DNA of 50,335 nt, taken from contig CAJURH010000019.1 in assembly GCA_910588775.1 (NCBI GenBank), positions 1 through 50,335 of the forward strand. Direction: 5' to 3'. The notes below the pieces were generated by a model. It saw only the letters and a program-made list of their open reading frames with translations, was not told the DNA's origin and ran no database searches. Positions 7,804-15,155 of this stretch are shown in pieces. The translations under genes were made by a program, and so were the position numbers. How positions within the stretch are numbered: the first letter of the stretch is position 1; each line of letters begins with the position of its first letter. The stretch is from an uncultured Lachnospiraceae bacterium. GTDB lineage: Bacteria > Bacillota > Clostridia > Lachnospirales > Lachnospiraceae.

Positions 7804-8440
7804 AGAGGTGGGCACGGTGGGGCGCATTGAGAGAGGGCGTCATTCCGCCGTGCTAGCCATCGAAGCGGGGCAGATTCTGGATGATCTGAAGATTGGCGAC
7901 AGCGTGGCGGTAAACGGCGTTTGTCTGACGGTCACATCTTTGCGATCGCAGGGGTTTACGGCGGATGTGATGCACGAGACGCTGAATCGTTCGTCGCTGA
8001 TACAGCTAAAAAGCGGCGGTCATGTGAATCTGGAGCGGGCCATGCCTGCCGACGGCCGTTTCGGCGGCCACATCGTTGCTGGGCATGTGGACGGAGTGGG
8101 GCGGATCATCCAGATTGAGCGGGACGACACGGCGATCTGGTATACTATACAGGCCGATCCGGCTATTTTGCGGTACATTGTGGAGAAGGGCTCCATAGCC
8201 ATAGACGGCGTCAGTCTGACTGTGGCGAAAGTGGCGGCGGACAGCTTTTCCATCTCGGCCATTCCCCATACCGTCCGAAATACGACTTTGAGTGAACGCC
8301 GCAAGGGTGATCTGGTTAATTTGGAAAACGACATGATAGGGAAATACGTGGAAAAGTTGTTAAATCCTGCGCCGGCACAGCAGTCAGAGAGTAGGCTGAC
8401 CAGGGAATTTTTGTCTGCATGCGGATATGACTATAGCTAA
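7784..8440 (+). CDS. ribE: Riboflavin synthase, alpha chain
   Basis: 218 aa, starting with MFTGIVEEVG, the hallmark N-terminus of riboflavin synthase. Two homologous lumazine-binding halves are visible: VAVNGVCLTV with GGHIVAGHVDGVG in the first, and IAIDGVSLTVAKV with PHTVRNTTL in the second. It dismutates two molecules of 6,7-dimethyl-8-ribityllumazine into riboflavin and the pyrimidine precursor. The ATG lies inside the end of ribD, indicating translational coupling. Its usual partner RibH is encoded two genes downstream. Confidence 0.97.
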   Translation: MFTGIVEEVGTVGRIERGRHSAVLAIEAGQILDDLKIGDSVAVNGVCLTVTSLRSQGFTADVMHETLNRSSLIQLKSGGHVNLERAMPADGRFGGHIVAGHVDGVGRIIQIERDDTAIWYTIQADPAILRYIVEKGSIAIDGVSLTVAKVAADSFSISAIPHTVRNTTLSERRKGDLVNLENDMIGKYVEKLLNPAPAQQSESRLTREFLSACGYDYS

Positions 8441-8452
8441 AGGAGGACGATT

Positions 8453-9655
8453 ATGCTTCAGTTTGATACAGTGGAAGAAGCGCTGGAGGATTTAAGAAAA
8501 GGGAAAATTATTTTGGTCACAGACGATCCAGAACGGGAGAATGAAGGTGATTTCATCTGTGCGGCCCAGTTCGCCACCACAGAGAATATTAACTTCATGG
8601 CCACTTACGGCAAAGGGTTGATCTGCATGCCCATGTCCCAGGAATATGTGGAAAAACTGCGGATTCCCCAGATGGTGGAGCAGAACACGGATAACCATGA
8701 GACGGCTTTTACCGTATCCATCGACAGCGTGGAGACCACCACGGGAATATCCGCTGCAGAGCGGTCCATAACGGCCATGAAATGCGTGGACGATAATGTG
8801 AAGCCGGAGGATTTTCGCCGCCCGGGTCATATGTTCCCGCTCCTTGCCAGAAAGAACGGTGTGTTGGAGCGTAACGGCCATACCGAGGCCACGGTAGATC
8901 TGTGCCGTCTGGCCGGGCTGAAGGAATGCGGCCTTTGCTGTGAGATTATGCGGGAGGACGGCACAATGATGCGCGCGCCGGAGCTTGCCGAGCTTGCGAA
9001 GCAGTGGGATATAAAGTTTATCACCATCAAAGATTTGCAGAATTACCGCAAATACAACGAGAAGCTGGTGGACCGTGTAACCGTCACCAAGATGCCTACC
9101 CGGTACGGAGAATTCATGGCCTATGGATTCGTGAACCGTCTAAACGGGGAACACCATGTGGCGCTGGTAAAAGGCGAAGTGGGCCAGGGGAAAGATGTGC
9201 TCTGTCGCGTCCATTCGGAATGCCTCACGGGAGATACGTTCGGTTCCCTGCGCTGTGACTGTGGCCAGCAGCTTGCGGCGGCCATGACTCAGATTGAGCG
9301 GGAAGGAAGAGGGATTCTGCTGTACATGCGCCAGGAAGGCCGGGGCATCGGACTCATTAACAAGCTGCGCGCCTACGAGCTGCAGGAAAAGGGCATGGAC
9401 ACCCTGGAGGCGAATCTAGCGCTGGGATTTGCTGGAGATCAGCGGGAGTATTACATCGGATCCCAGATATTGAAGGATCTGGGGGTGAAAAGCATTCGTC
9501 TATTGACCAACAATCCAGATAAAGTTTATCAGCTCTCCGAATTTGGAATGGAGATTACCCGGCGGGAGCCTATACAGATACTTCCCACCGAGTACGATCG
9601 GTTTTATCTGAAAACCAAGCAAAACAGAATGGGGCACATTCTGAATATTCAATAA
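8453..9655 (+). CDS. ribBA: RibBA: DHBP synthase / GTP cyclohydrolase II
   Basis: 400 aa. The N-terminal half is 3,4-dihydroxy-2-butanone-4-phosphate synthase (VTDDPERENEGDFI acidic loop and RPGHMFPL). The C-terminal half is GTP cyclohydrolase II, with zinc cysteines in VHSECLTGDTFGSLRCDCG and the RQEGRGIGLINK loop. It makes both entry metabolites of riboflavin synthesis, from ribulose 5-phosphate and GTP. AGGAGG just upstream supports the ATG at 8453. All key residues appear intact in both domains. Confidence 0.97.
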   Translation: MLQFDTVEEALEDLRKGKIILVTDDPERENEGDFICAAQFATTENINFMATYGKGLICMPMSQEYVEKLRIPQMVEQNTDNHETAFTVSIDSVETTTGISAAERSITAMKCVDDNVKPEDFRRPGHMFPLLARKNGVLERNGHTEATVDLCRLAGLKECGLCCEIMREDGTMMRAPELAELAKQWDIKFITIKDLQNYRKYNEKLVDRVTVTKMPTRYGEFMAYGFVNRLNGEHHVALVKGEVGQGKDVLCRVHSECLTGDTFGSLRCDCGQQLAAAMTQIEREGRGILLYMRQEGRGIGLINKLRAYELQEKGMDTLEANLALGFAGDQREYYIGSQILKDLGVKSIRLLTNNPDKVYQLSEFGMEITRREPIQILPTEYDRFYLKTKQNRMGHILNIQ

Positions 9656-9754
9656 AATTATAGTGGCGAGTTTGGACAGAACAGACAAAACGAAGCTCAA
9701 AACCGTTTTGAAAACTTGCTCCTTATTTGTAGGAAGAGAAAGGAAAAGTCAACT

Positions 9755-10222
9755 ATGAAAACATTTGAAGGAAAACTGGTATCTAAGGATATAAAGATCG
9801 GCATTGTGGCCGCCCGTTTCAACGAATTTATTACATCCAAGCTGCTAAGCGGCGCCATGGACGCGCTGATTCGCCACGACGTAAAGGAAGAAGACATCCA
9901 CGTAGCCTGGGTTCCAGGGGCTTTTGAGATTCCGCTGATTGCGTCCAAGATGGCCAAAAGCAAGAAATACGACGCGGTGATTTGTTTAGGAGCGGTGATT
10001 CGGGGAAGCACCAGCCATTACGACTATGTTTGCGCCGAGGTGTCCAAAGGGATTGCGTCCGTATCCCTGTCCAGCGACATTCCGGTGATGTTCGGCGTTT
10101 TGACCACAGAGAATATCGAGCAGGCCATTGAGCGGGCCGGAACTAAGGCAGGCAATAAAGGTTATGACTGCGCCATCAGCGCCATTGAGATGGTGAATCT
10201 GATTCGTGAGATTGATAGTTGA
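9755..10222 (+). CDS. ribH: Lumazine synthase (riboflavin synthase beta chain)
   Basis: 155 aa starting at MKTFEGKL. Family motifs are GIVAARFNEFI, VPGAFEIP, LGAVIRGSTSHYDYVC (with the catalytic His) and FGVLTTENIEQAIERAG. It condenses the butanone phosphate with the ribitylamino pyrimidine and assembles into hollow icosahedral or pentameric particles. The open frame extends to 9716, but ATG 9755 fits the family N-terminus and the purine-rich GGAAGAGAAAGG upstream. Last gene of the rib operon; a 99-nt gap with a weak 7-bp hairpin (9686-9710) separates it from ribBA. Its stop codon lies within the left arm of the palindrome described next. Confidence 0.96.
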   Translation: MKTFEGKLVSKDIKIGIVAARFNEFITSKLLSGAMDALIRHDVKEEDIHVAWVPGAFEIPLIASKMAKSKKYDAVICLGAVIRGSTSHYDYVCAEVSKGIASVSLSSDIPVMFGVLTTENIEQAIERAGTKAGNKGYDCAISAIEMVNLIREIDS

Positions 10223-10252
10223 TAAAATTTCTCATATGAGAAACTTTATCAA
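10219..10252. promoter_or_regulatory. 34-bp palindrome, candidate metalloregulator operator
   Basis: A long inverted repeat: TTGATAAA, one unpaired base, TTTCTCATATGAGAAA (itself a perfect 16-bp palindrome), one unpaired base, TTTATCAA. The outer TTGAT...ATCAA and inner TCTCATATGAGA arms form two nested half-site pairs. No T-run follows, so it is not a normal terminator. It sits 20 nt before the putative promoter of the metal-ATPase genes, where a dimeric repressor would bind. No known regulator box is matched with certainty. Confidence 0.55.
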
Positions 10253-10271
10253 TAAGGAGGGTGTTGGGATA

Positions 10272-10300
10272 TTGACGAAAACATCTTTTTCCTGTTAAAT
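10272..10300 (+). promoter_or_regulatory. Putative promoter of the metal-ATPase operon
   Basis: TTGACG (10272-10277), 17-nt spacer, TTAAAT (10295-10300). It lies between the palindrome and a terminator-like hairpin. The -10 is imperfect, so this is a moderate call. Confidence 0.4.
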
Positions 10301-10320
10301 GAAAGACGGTTGGACGAAAG

Positions 10321-10363
10321 CCCTGGCCAGGGCGGTAAAATGTTATCCTGGCCAGGGTTTTTC
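10321..10363 (+). terminator. Strong intrinsic terminator, possibly an attenuator
   Basis: Perfect 11-bp stem CCCTGGCCAGG (10321-10331) with CCTGGCCAGGG (10347-10357), then TTTTTC. Each arm contains the self-complementary CCTGGCCAGG, so alternative local folds are possible. It may simply end the rib operon. If the promoter at 10272 is real, it lies ~20 nt into that leader and would act as an attenuator for the ATPase genes. A further hairpin CGATTG...CAATCG follows at about 10383-10408. Confidence 0.8.
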
Positions 10364-10448
10364 TATAACCAAAGAGACTAGTCGATTGTGAGATCTGTTT
10401 GCAATCGTCTGTATCCCAAAATACAAAAAAGGAGGAAGTGATAGACCA

Positions 10449-10529
10449 TTGAAAAAACATAAGATTTGGGCGTGGGCGGCAGTTTTCTGTTTTGCCATGG
10501 CAATGTACACTGGTTACAAACACAAATAA
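10449..10529 (+). CDS. 26-aa single-pass membrane peptide upstream of DUF6110/metal ATPase
   Basis: A short ORF with a TTG start and a good ribosome binding site (AAAGGAGG at about 10427-10434). The product begins MKKHKIWAWAAVFCFAMAMY and ends TGYKHK: two or three basic residues, a ~16-residue hydrophobic stretch and a basic tail, the layout of a tiny inner-membrane protein. Its stop codon overlaps the AAGGAGG of the DUF6110 gene 14 nt further on, so the two would be coupled. It contains one Cys and two His, perhaps relevant to metals. I do not recognise a named family. It could be a leader peptide rather than a functional protein, but composition and spacing look gene-like. Confidence 0.6.
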   Translation: MKKHKIWAWAAVFCFAMAMYTGYKHK

Positions 10530-10543
10530 GGAGGATTCAAAAG

Positions 10544-10822
10544 ATGATGGATATTTTTGATTGCAAAAAAGTGGGACTTTTTGTTGGCGGCGTTTTATTT
10601 GGAACGGCAGGGGTGAAGCTTCTGTCTAGCAAGGATGCGAAAAAAGCGTACACCAACTGTGCGGCTGCAGCTCTGCGGGTGAAGGACTGCGTGATGAAGG
10701 CAGTCACTGTCGTGCAAGAGAACGCAGAGGACGTGATTGCGCAAGCCAAGGAAATCAACGAGGAACGCTATGCAAAAGAAGCCGAGGCGGTGGAGGACGA
10801 CGCGCCCTGCGCCGAAGCTTAA
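10544..10822 (+). CDS. DUF6110-family small membrane-anchored protein
   Basis: 92 aa. Residues ~8-28 (KKVGLFVGGVLFGTAGVKLL) are hydrophobic, followed by SSKDAKKAYTNCAAAALRVKD and a charged helical tail rich in Glu/Lys that ends in EDDAPCAEA. This is the pattern of DUF6110 proteins, which are commonly found directly before P1B-type ATPases in Firmicutes and have no established activity. AAGGAGG at 10528-10534 supports ATG 10544 (a second ATG follows at once). Position suggests a partner or scaffold of the ATPase; conserved cysteines could touch the metal, but this is inference. Confidence 0.75.
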   Translation: MMDIFDCKKVGLFVGGVLFGTAGVKLLSSKDAKKAYTNCAAAALRVKDCVMKAVTVVQENAEDVIAQAKEINEERYAKEAEAVEDDAPCAEA

Positions 10823-10840
10823 AGCGGGGAGGGCTTATCC

Positions 10841-12913
10841 TTGAAGTTTTATATTCGATGCCAGACGAAAGAGTATCTGCGCGTCCATTTGAATCAGGCG
10901 GCTATGACCTGCCGGGAAGCCGATATCTTGCAGTATTATCTCCAGACCCAGCCCAACGTGGTGCATGTTAAGGTGTACGAGCGGACGGCGGATGCGACGA
11001 TTCAATTTGTGGGCGATCGGGCGGATATCATCTGTGCCTTGAAAAAATTTTGTTACGACCAGGCAGAGGCGCCGGAGGTGTTTTTGGATAATTCGGGACG
11101 GGACTTGAACCGTGCGTATAAAGAGAAAATTGTAAATAAAACACTCATGCGTGTGGCAAGCTGTCTGTTTCTCCCCTATCCTATACGGGCGTTATGCATA
11201 GGGGTGAAATCCCTGAAATACATATGGGAAGGCGTTCGGACCCTGTTGAAAGGCCGCCTGGAAGTGGAGGTATTGGACGCAACGGCCATTGGCGTGTCCG
11301 TCCTTCGAGGAAATCTAAAGACTGCCAGTTCCATCATGTTCCTTCTGGGAATCGGTGAACTGTTGGAGCAGTGGACACACAAGAAATCGGTGGGGGATCT
11401 GGCGCGCAGCATGTCCCTGCAAGTGGAGAAGGTCTGGTTGAAAAGAGAAGGGCAGGAAATCTTAGTGTCCGTCGCAGATGTGGCCGTGGGCGACGAAGTA
11501 GTGATGCACATGGGCAATGTGATTCCTTTCGATGGCCTTGTATCCTGTGGGGAGGCTATGGTCAACCAGTCTTCTTTTACCGGGGAATCTCTGCCAGTGA
11601 GAAAGGATGCCGGCAGTTTAGTGTACGCCGGCACAGTTCTGGAGGAAGGGGAGCTGATCGTCCAGGTGAAGGAAATCGGCAGTTCCACCCGATATGAGAA
11701 AATTGTGGCCATGATCGAAGAATCCGAGAAGTTGAAATCCGCACTGGAGAGCAAGGCGGAACGTCTGGCGGACAGGCTGGTTCCTTATGCTTTTCTGGGA
11801 ACGGGTCTAACGTGGCTTCTCACCAGGAATGCCACGAAAGCGATTACCGTGCTGATGGTGGATTTCTCCTGCGCATTGAAGCTGGCCATGCCCATCGCCG
11901 TACTCTCCGCCATTCGGGAAGCCAGCCTGAACCATATTACAGTAAAAGGCGGCAAATATCTGGAAGCGGTGGCAGAGGCTTCTACGGTGGTCTTTGATAA
12001 AACTGGGACACTTACAAAAGCCCGGCCAACACTGAAAAACGTCGTATCTTTTTGTGAAGAGAGTCCGGCCGAACTGCTGCGGATAGCGGCCTGTTTGGAA
12101 GAACATTTTCCACATTCCATGGCAAATGCCGTGGTGAGAGGCGCCATGGAGCGGGGGCTGGAACACGAGGAGATGCATTCCAAAGTGGAATATATTGTGG
12201 CTCACGGGATTTCTTCCTATATAGGCGAGAAAAAAGTTGTGATTGGCAGTTATCACTTTGTCTTTGAAGACGAGGACTGCACCGTGGACCCAGCTTACCA
12301 GGACGCATTTGACGGGCTGCCCACCGAATATTCCCATCTGTATATGGCTATGGATCGGAAGTTGATAGCGGCGCTCTGCATTGAGGATCCGTTGCGGGAG
12401 GAAGCGGAGGCCGTGGTGAATTCGTTGAGAAGAATCGGTATCGGGAAGATTGTGATGATGACTGGGGACAGTGAGAGAACTGCTGCGTCTGTTGCTGAGA
12501 AAATTCAGGTGGATGAATACTATTCGGAAGTTTTGCCAGAAGACAAAGCGCGCTTTATTGAGGAAGAGAAAAAGTCTAGCCGGACAGTGATTATGATTGG
12601 CGACGGCATTAACGATTCCCCAGCGCTGTCGGCGGCGGATGTGGGAATCGCCATCAGTGACGGCGCAGAGATTGCCAGGGAGATTGCGGACATCACTATT
12701 TCTTCCGATGATTTGTATGAGGTGGTCACGCTGCGCCTTTTAAGCGTCAGCCTGATGAAACGCATCCGGAAAAACTACCGGGCCATTGTGGGAATCAACA
12801 CAGCTCTGATACTGCTGGGAGTGGCAGGGTTCATACAGCCTGCTACAGCGGCCTTATTTCACAATACTTCCACATTAGCCATTGCTTTGAAAAGTATGGG
12901 AAATTTGCTGTAA
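10841..12913 (+). CDS. P1B-type (heavy-metal) ATPase with atypical SCALK membrane motif
   Basis: 690 aa from a TTG start with GGGGAGGG 7 nt upstream. The N-terminal ~110 residues form a degenerate HMA-like domain without a CxxC pair. The actuator loop has TGES (about 247-250), the phosphorylation motif DKTGTLT starts near residue 386, and the hinge is GDGINDSPALS near 587. MTGDSERTA and a nucleotide-binding-domain EEHFPHSMANAVV, in place of HPLA, are present. The membrane metal site, normally CPx, reads DFSCALKLAMP (341-351), so the metal ligands differ from classical copper or zinc pumps. It is likely an exporter of a transition metal; which metal cannot be said. Convergent with the LysR gene 3 nt downstream. 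Confidence 0.88.
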   Translation: MKFYIRCQTKEYLRVHLNQAAMTCREADILQYYLQTQPNVVHVKVYERTADATIQFVGDRADIICALKKFCYDQAEAPEVFLDNSGRDLNRAYKEKIVNKTLMRVASCLFLPYPIRALCIGVKSLKYIWEGVRTLLKGRLEVEVLDATAIGVSVLRGNLKTASSIMFLLGIGELLEQWTHKKSVGDLARSMSLQVEKVWLKREGQEILVSVADVAVGDEVVMHMGNVIPFDGLVSCGEAMVNQSSFTGESLPVRKDAGSLVYAGTVLEEGELIVQVKEIGSSTRYEKIVAMIEESEKLKSALESKAERLADRLVPYAFLGTGLTWLLTRNATKAITVLMVDFSCALKLAMPIAVLSAIREASLNHITVKGGKYLEAVAEASTVVFDKTGTLTKARPTLKNVVSFCEESPAELLRIAACLEEHFPHSMANAVVRGAMERGLEHEEMHSKVEYIVAHGISSYIGEKKVVIGSYHFVFEDEDCTVDPAYQDAFDGLPTEYSHLYMAMDRKLIAALCIEDPLREEAEAVVNSLRRIGIGKIVMMTGDSERTAASVAEKIQVDEYYSEVLPEDKARFIEEEKKSSRTVIMIGDGINDSPALSAADVGIAISDGAEIAREIADITISSDDLYEVVTLRLLSVSLMKRIRKNYRAIVGINTALILLGVAGFIQPATAALFHNTSTLAIALKSMGNLL

Positions 12914-12916
12914 GAG

Positions 12917-13936
12917 TTAGGAAAGGTTGTATGTATCCACAAATTGTCCCTGGATGAAATGGTCCAGAGGGCTTTTCTGGTCATAAGACGACACAATGTT
13001 TTGCAGAGCAAGCATATGGGGCGGGGAATCCGGGGCGTTGCTGGTTGTTTTGTGGTCTGCCATATCTGTAGACCCGGCTATGCCTTTATGGTATGTCATA
13101 CCTTTATGGTATATCATACCTTTATGGTAGACAATGCGGAAATACCGGCTCCATTGGGAATCCTGGCTTGAGAAAGCCGCGAATTCACCGCTCTTTAATT
13201 CTTGCTCCACAAGCCTTGCGGAAATCAGTGTCAGGCACTGATTGAACCGCAGGGCGTTTTTTATGGCGTCGGGCGTGTGGACTTCAAAAGCCACCGTCAC
13301 GCGGATATCGTGGGATTCCAAAAAGCGGTCCAGCAGCTCCCGTGTTCCGCTGCCGGATTCCCGAATGACGAATTCCTGTCCCTGCAGGTCTTCGATGTGT
13401 AAAACGCTGCGCCTGGCCAGCGGGTGATCCGCACTGCAGGCCAGAACCATGGGGTCTTCCAGCAGGGGAATGGTGATTAAGTCCGCACTTTTTACAAAGC
13501 CTTCGATGATGCCTGCATCCAGGTCCATGTTCAGGAGGCGGTCTTCAATCTCCTGGGTGTTTCCCACAAACGCGTACACGTCCAGGTCAGGAAATTCCTG
13601 GCGGAAACGCTTCACCACCGGGGACAGGATGCTGCCGCCCACCGAAATCGTGGCGCCGATGCGAAACTTTTCCCGGCGTTTTTTGGTGAGCATGTTTTCT
13701 TCCATCCGGTCAAACTGGGCGGTTAACTGTTTGGCATATGTATACAGCAGGCGGCCACTTTCCGTGATGTACAGTTTCTTGGAATACCGCTGGAACAGCA
13801 GCGTATGGTAGTGGGTTTCCAGTTCATGGATGGATTGGCTGACAGAAGGTTGCGCGATGTATAAGTTCTTGGCGGCGGCGCTCATTTTACCCGTTTCTAC
13901 CACTTCGATAAATATTTTAAGATGGCGTAAAGTCAT
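12917..13936 (-). CDS. LysR-type transcriptional regulator with repeat-bearing C-terminal tail
   Basis: 339 aa from MTLRHLKIF. The N-terminal winged HTH is typical (MSAAAKNLYIAQPSVSQSIHELE), followed by a periplasmic-binding-like effector domain with REFVIRESGSGTRELLDRFLE-type motifs (EFVIRESGSGTRELLDRF). The domain order and GSGTRE loop resemble CysL/YeiE-type LysRs. The open frame continues 28 codons upstream, but those residues are not LysR-like. After residue ~275 the protein has three near-identical YHKGM/I units encoded by an 18-bp tandem repeat, then a low-complexity tail. A probable promoter lies at 13992-14020. Effector and targets unknown; no clear divergent target gene survives, as a LysR relic lies behind it. 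Confidence 0.88.
   Translation of the reverse strand: MTLRHLKIFIEVVETGKMSAAAKNLYIAQPSVSQSIHELETHYHTLLFQRYSKKLYITESGRLLYTYAKQLTAQFDRMEENMLTKKRREKFRIGATISVGGSILSPVVKRFRQEFPDLDVYAFVGNTQEIEDRLLNMDLDAGIIEGFVKSADLITIPLLEDPMVLACSADHPLARRSVLHIEDLQGQEFVIRESGSGTRELLDRFLESHDIRVTVAFEVHTPDAIKNALRFNQCLTLISARLVEQELKSGEFAAFSSQDSQWSRYFRIVYHKGMIYHKGMTYHKGIAGSTDMADHKTTSNAPDSPPHMLALQNIVSSYDQKSPLDHFIQGQFVDTYNLS
13081..13134 (-). repeat. Three 18-bp tandem repeats inside the LysR gene
   Basis: Units at 13081-13098, 13099-13116 and 13117-13134 share the core CCTTTATGGTA and code (minus strand) for the hexapeptide YHKGMx three times. They fall after the effector-binding domain, so copy number could change without breaking the fold. 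Confidence 0.9.
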
Positions 13937-13991
13937 GGCAGGGTTTTCGTTCCTTTCTAAAATCAGGAAAATCAACAAAATATGTAATTTT

Positions 13992-14020
13992 ATAATAGTG
14001 AAAAATCCAGAATTCGTCAA
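13992..14020 (-). promoter_or_regulatory. Promoter of the LysR gene
   Basis: On the minus strand: TTGACG (complement of 14015-14020), 17-nt spacer, TATTAT (complement of 13992-13997), about 55 nt before the ATG at 13936. Confidence 0.5.
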
Positions 14021-14084
14021 CCCTTTGAAAGCATTGAATTATCACAAGATGTAGAGAGAAAAGGTAGTGTAATAGAGAAACCGT

Positions 14085-14335
14085 TTAGGCCGCAAGGAAA
14101 CTTTCCGTCTTTTTTACCAAGTCTAAAATTTCTTCGGCGCGCTTACGCAAAATTATGCCCTCTTTGGTCAGAGTGATTTTTCGGGAGCCTTTGGAATCCC
14201 GGATTAGGAGCTGTTTTCCAGGTTTTTAATTTGGGTGGAAAGGGTTGGCTGGGAGAGATGCAGAGATTGGGCCGCTCGGACAATGCTTTGCTCCCTTGCA
14301 ATGGCAAGGAAATTCAGACTTCCTATAGTTACACA
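14085..14335 (-). pseudogene. Relic of a second LysR-type regulator (HTH region only)
   Basis: The minus strand reads GSLNFLAIAREQSIVRAAQS then LHLSQPTLSTQIKNLEN, a textbook LysR HTH, and then hits a stop. In another frame it continues QLLIRDSKGSRKITLTKEG followed by ILRKRAEEILDLVKKTE and a TAA at 14085-14087. The usual ELGV between the two parts is missing, so a short deletion of about a dozen bases caused the frameshift. No start codon is found where the normal MEI/MEL should be, and the effector domain is gone. This is a decayed fragment, unrelated in sequence detail to the intact LysR next door. Confidence 0.85.
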
Positions 14336-14356
14336 AGAATCGGTATATACACTGTA

Positions 14357-14385
14357 TTGTATTCCACGGTTTCATATATTATAAT
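14357..14385 (+). promoter_or_regulatory. Promoter of the DUF3990 gene pair
   Basis: TTGTAT (14357-14362), 17-nt spacer, perfect TATAAT (14380-14385), 42 nt before the ATG at 14427. Confidence 0.6.
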
Positions 14386-14426
14386 GAAATTGTTCAGGTA
14401 TTCTATTGCAAATCCAGGAGGTCATT

Positions 14427-15154
14427 ATGAAAAGCTCCCAAATTATAAAGGAGATGAAGAATTTATGTGTTAACAACGGCGCTGATTTTTCTCCATTTAA
14501 TGAAAACCATATTATTAGCTCGGATGAAACGGTAACCCTTTATCATGGCTCGAAGTCGGGGATTCGCGGTGCGATTGCTCCTACAAGCCAGCAGCGTTGT
14601 GATTTTGGAAAAGGATTTTACATGGGAACGGACCGGACGCAGCCACTTACTTTAATTTGCAATTATCCGAATGCAAAGATCTATACATTGAATATTCATC
14701 TATCAGGTCTTAAAATTCTTAGCGTAGAGGTGGGATTGGACTGGGCGTTGCTAATTGCATATAATCGTGGCAAGATGGAATCCGTGAAACATTCAACGAT
14801 CTATACTCGTTTTGCGGATCTGAGCAAGGGTTGTGACATGGTTATTGGATATATTGCCAACGATAGGATGTTTGTCGTGCTGGACGGTTTTTCAATGGAG
14901 AGATTACGGATCTTGCGCTTATCAACAGTCTTTCTGCGTTGAAACTTGGTAAACAATATGTGGCTTTGACAGAAAAGGCTTGCAAAAAAATACAAATCAT
15001 TGATGAACAAGAACTTACTGAGAATGATAGGAATAAATTAAAACGACAAGGTGAAACAAATCGTTCTAGAGGCATTGCTTTGGCGGATGAAATCTGTCGG
15101 AGATATCGTCGTGACGGTCGTTTTTTTGATGAAATATTAGAGGCGGGTGAATAA
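14427..15154 (+). pseudogene. DUF3990 (ADP-ribosyltransferase-like) gene with a one-base frameshift
   Basis: AGGAGG at 14416-14421 precedes ATG 14427. The first frame gives LYHGSKSGIRG, then CDFGKGFYMGTDRTQPL, typical of DUF3990, a family thought to share the ADP-ribosyltransferase fold and often linked to toxin-antitoxin or phage-defence style gene pairs. After VVLDGF the frame runs into a stop at 14940-14942. A -1 shift at the T5 run (14888-14892) gives FFNGEITDLALINSLSALK, which joins perfectly to the second frame (LGKQYVALTEKAC ... RSRGIALADEICRRYRRDGR) ending at 15154. One extra T would yield an intact ~242-aa protein. It may be a true null allele, phase variation, ribosomal slippage or an assembly error. 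Confidence 0.85.
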
Positions 15155-15155
15155 A

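Noticed and set aside
9686..9710. Hairpin CAAAACG/CGTTTTG between ribBA and ribH as a regulatory element
   Set aside because: Only 7 bp, AT-rich and with no T-run or known motif; too weak to call.
10272..10298. Eight-codon leader peptide starting at TTG behind AAGGAGG
   Set aside because: The same bases read better as a -35 element with 17-nt spacing to TTAAAT; spacing from the ribosome binding site to TTG is long. Not excluded, but not supported.
13081..13134. Possible short CRISPR-like array
   Set aside because: The 18-bp units are directly adjacent without spacers and lie in frame inside a LysR gene; no cas gene is near.
14940..14942. TGA in the DUF3990 gene as a selenocysteine codon
   Set aside because: The frame after the TGA is not the DUF3990 frame; a one-base shift 50 nt earlier restores the family sequence exactly, and no SECIS-like hairpin was seen.
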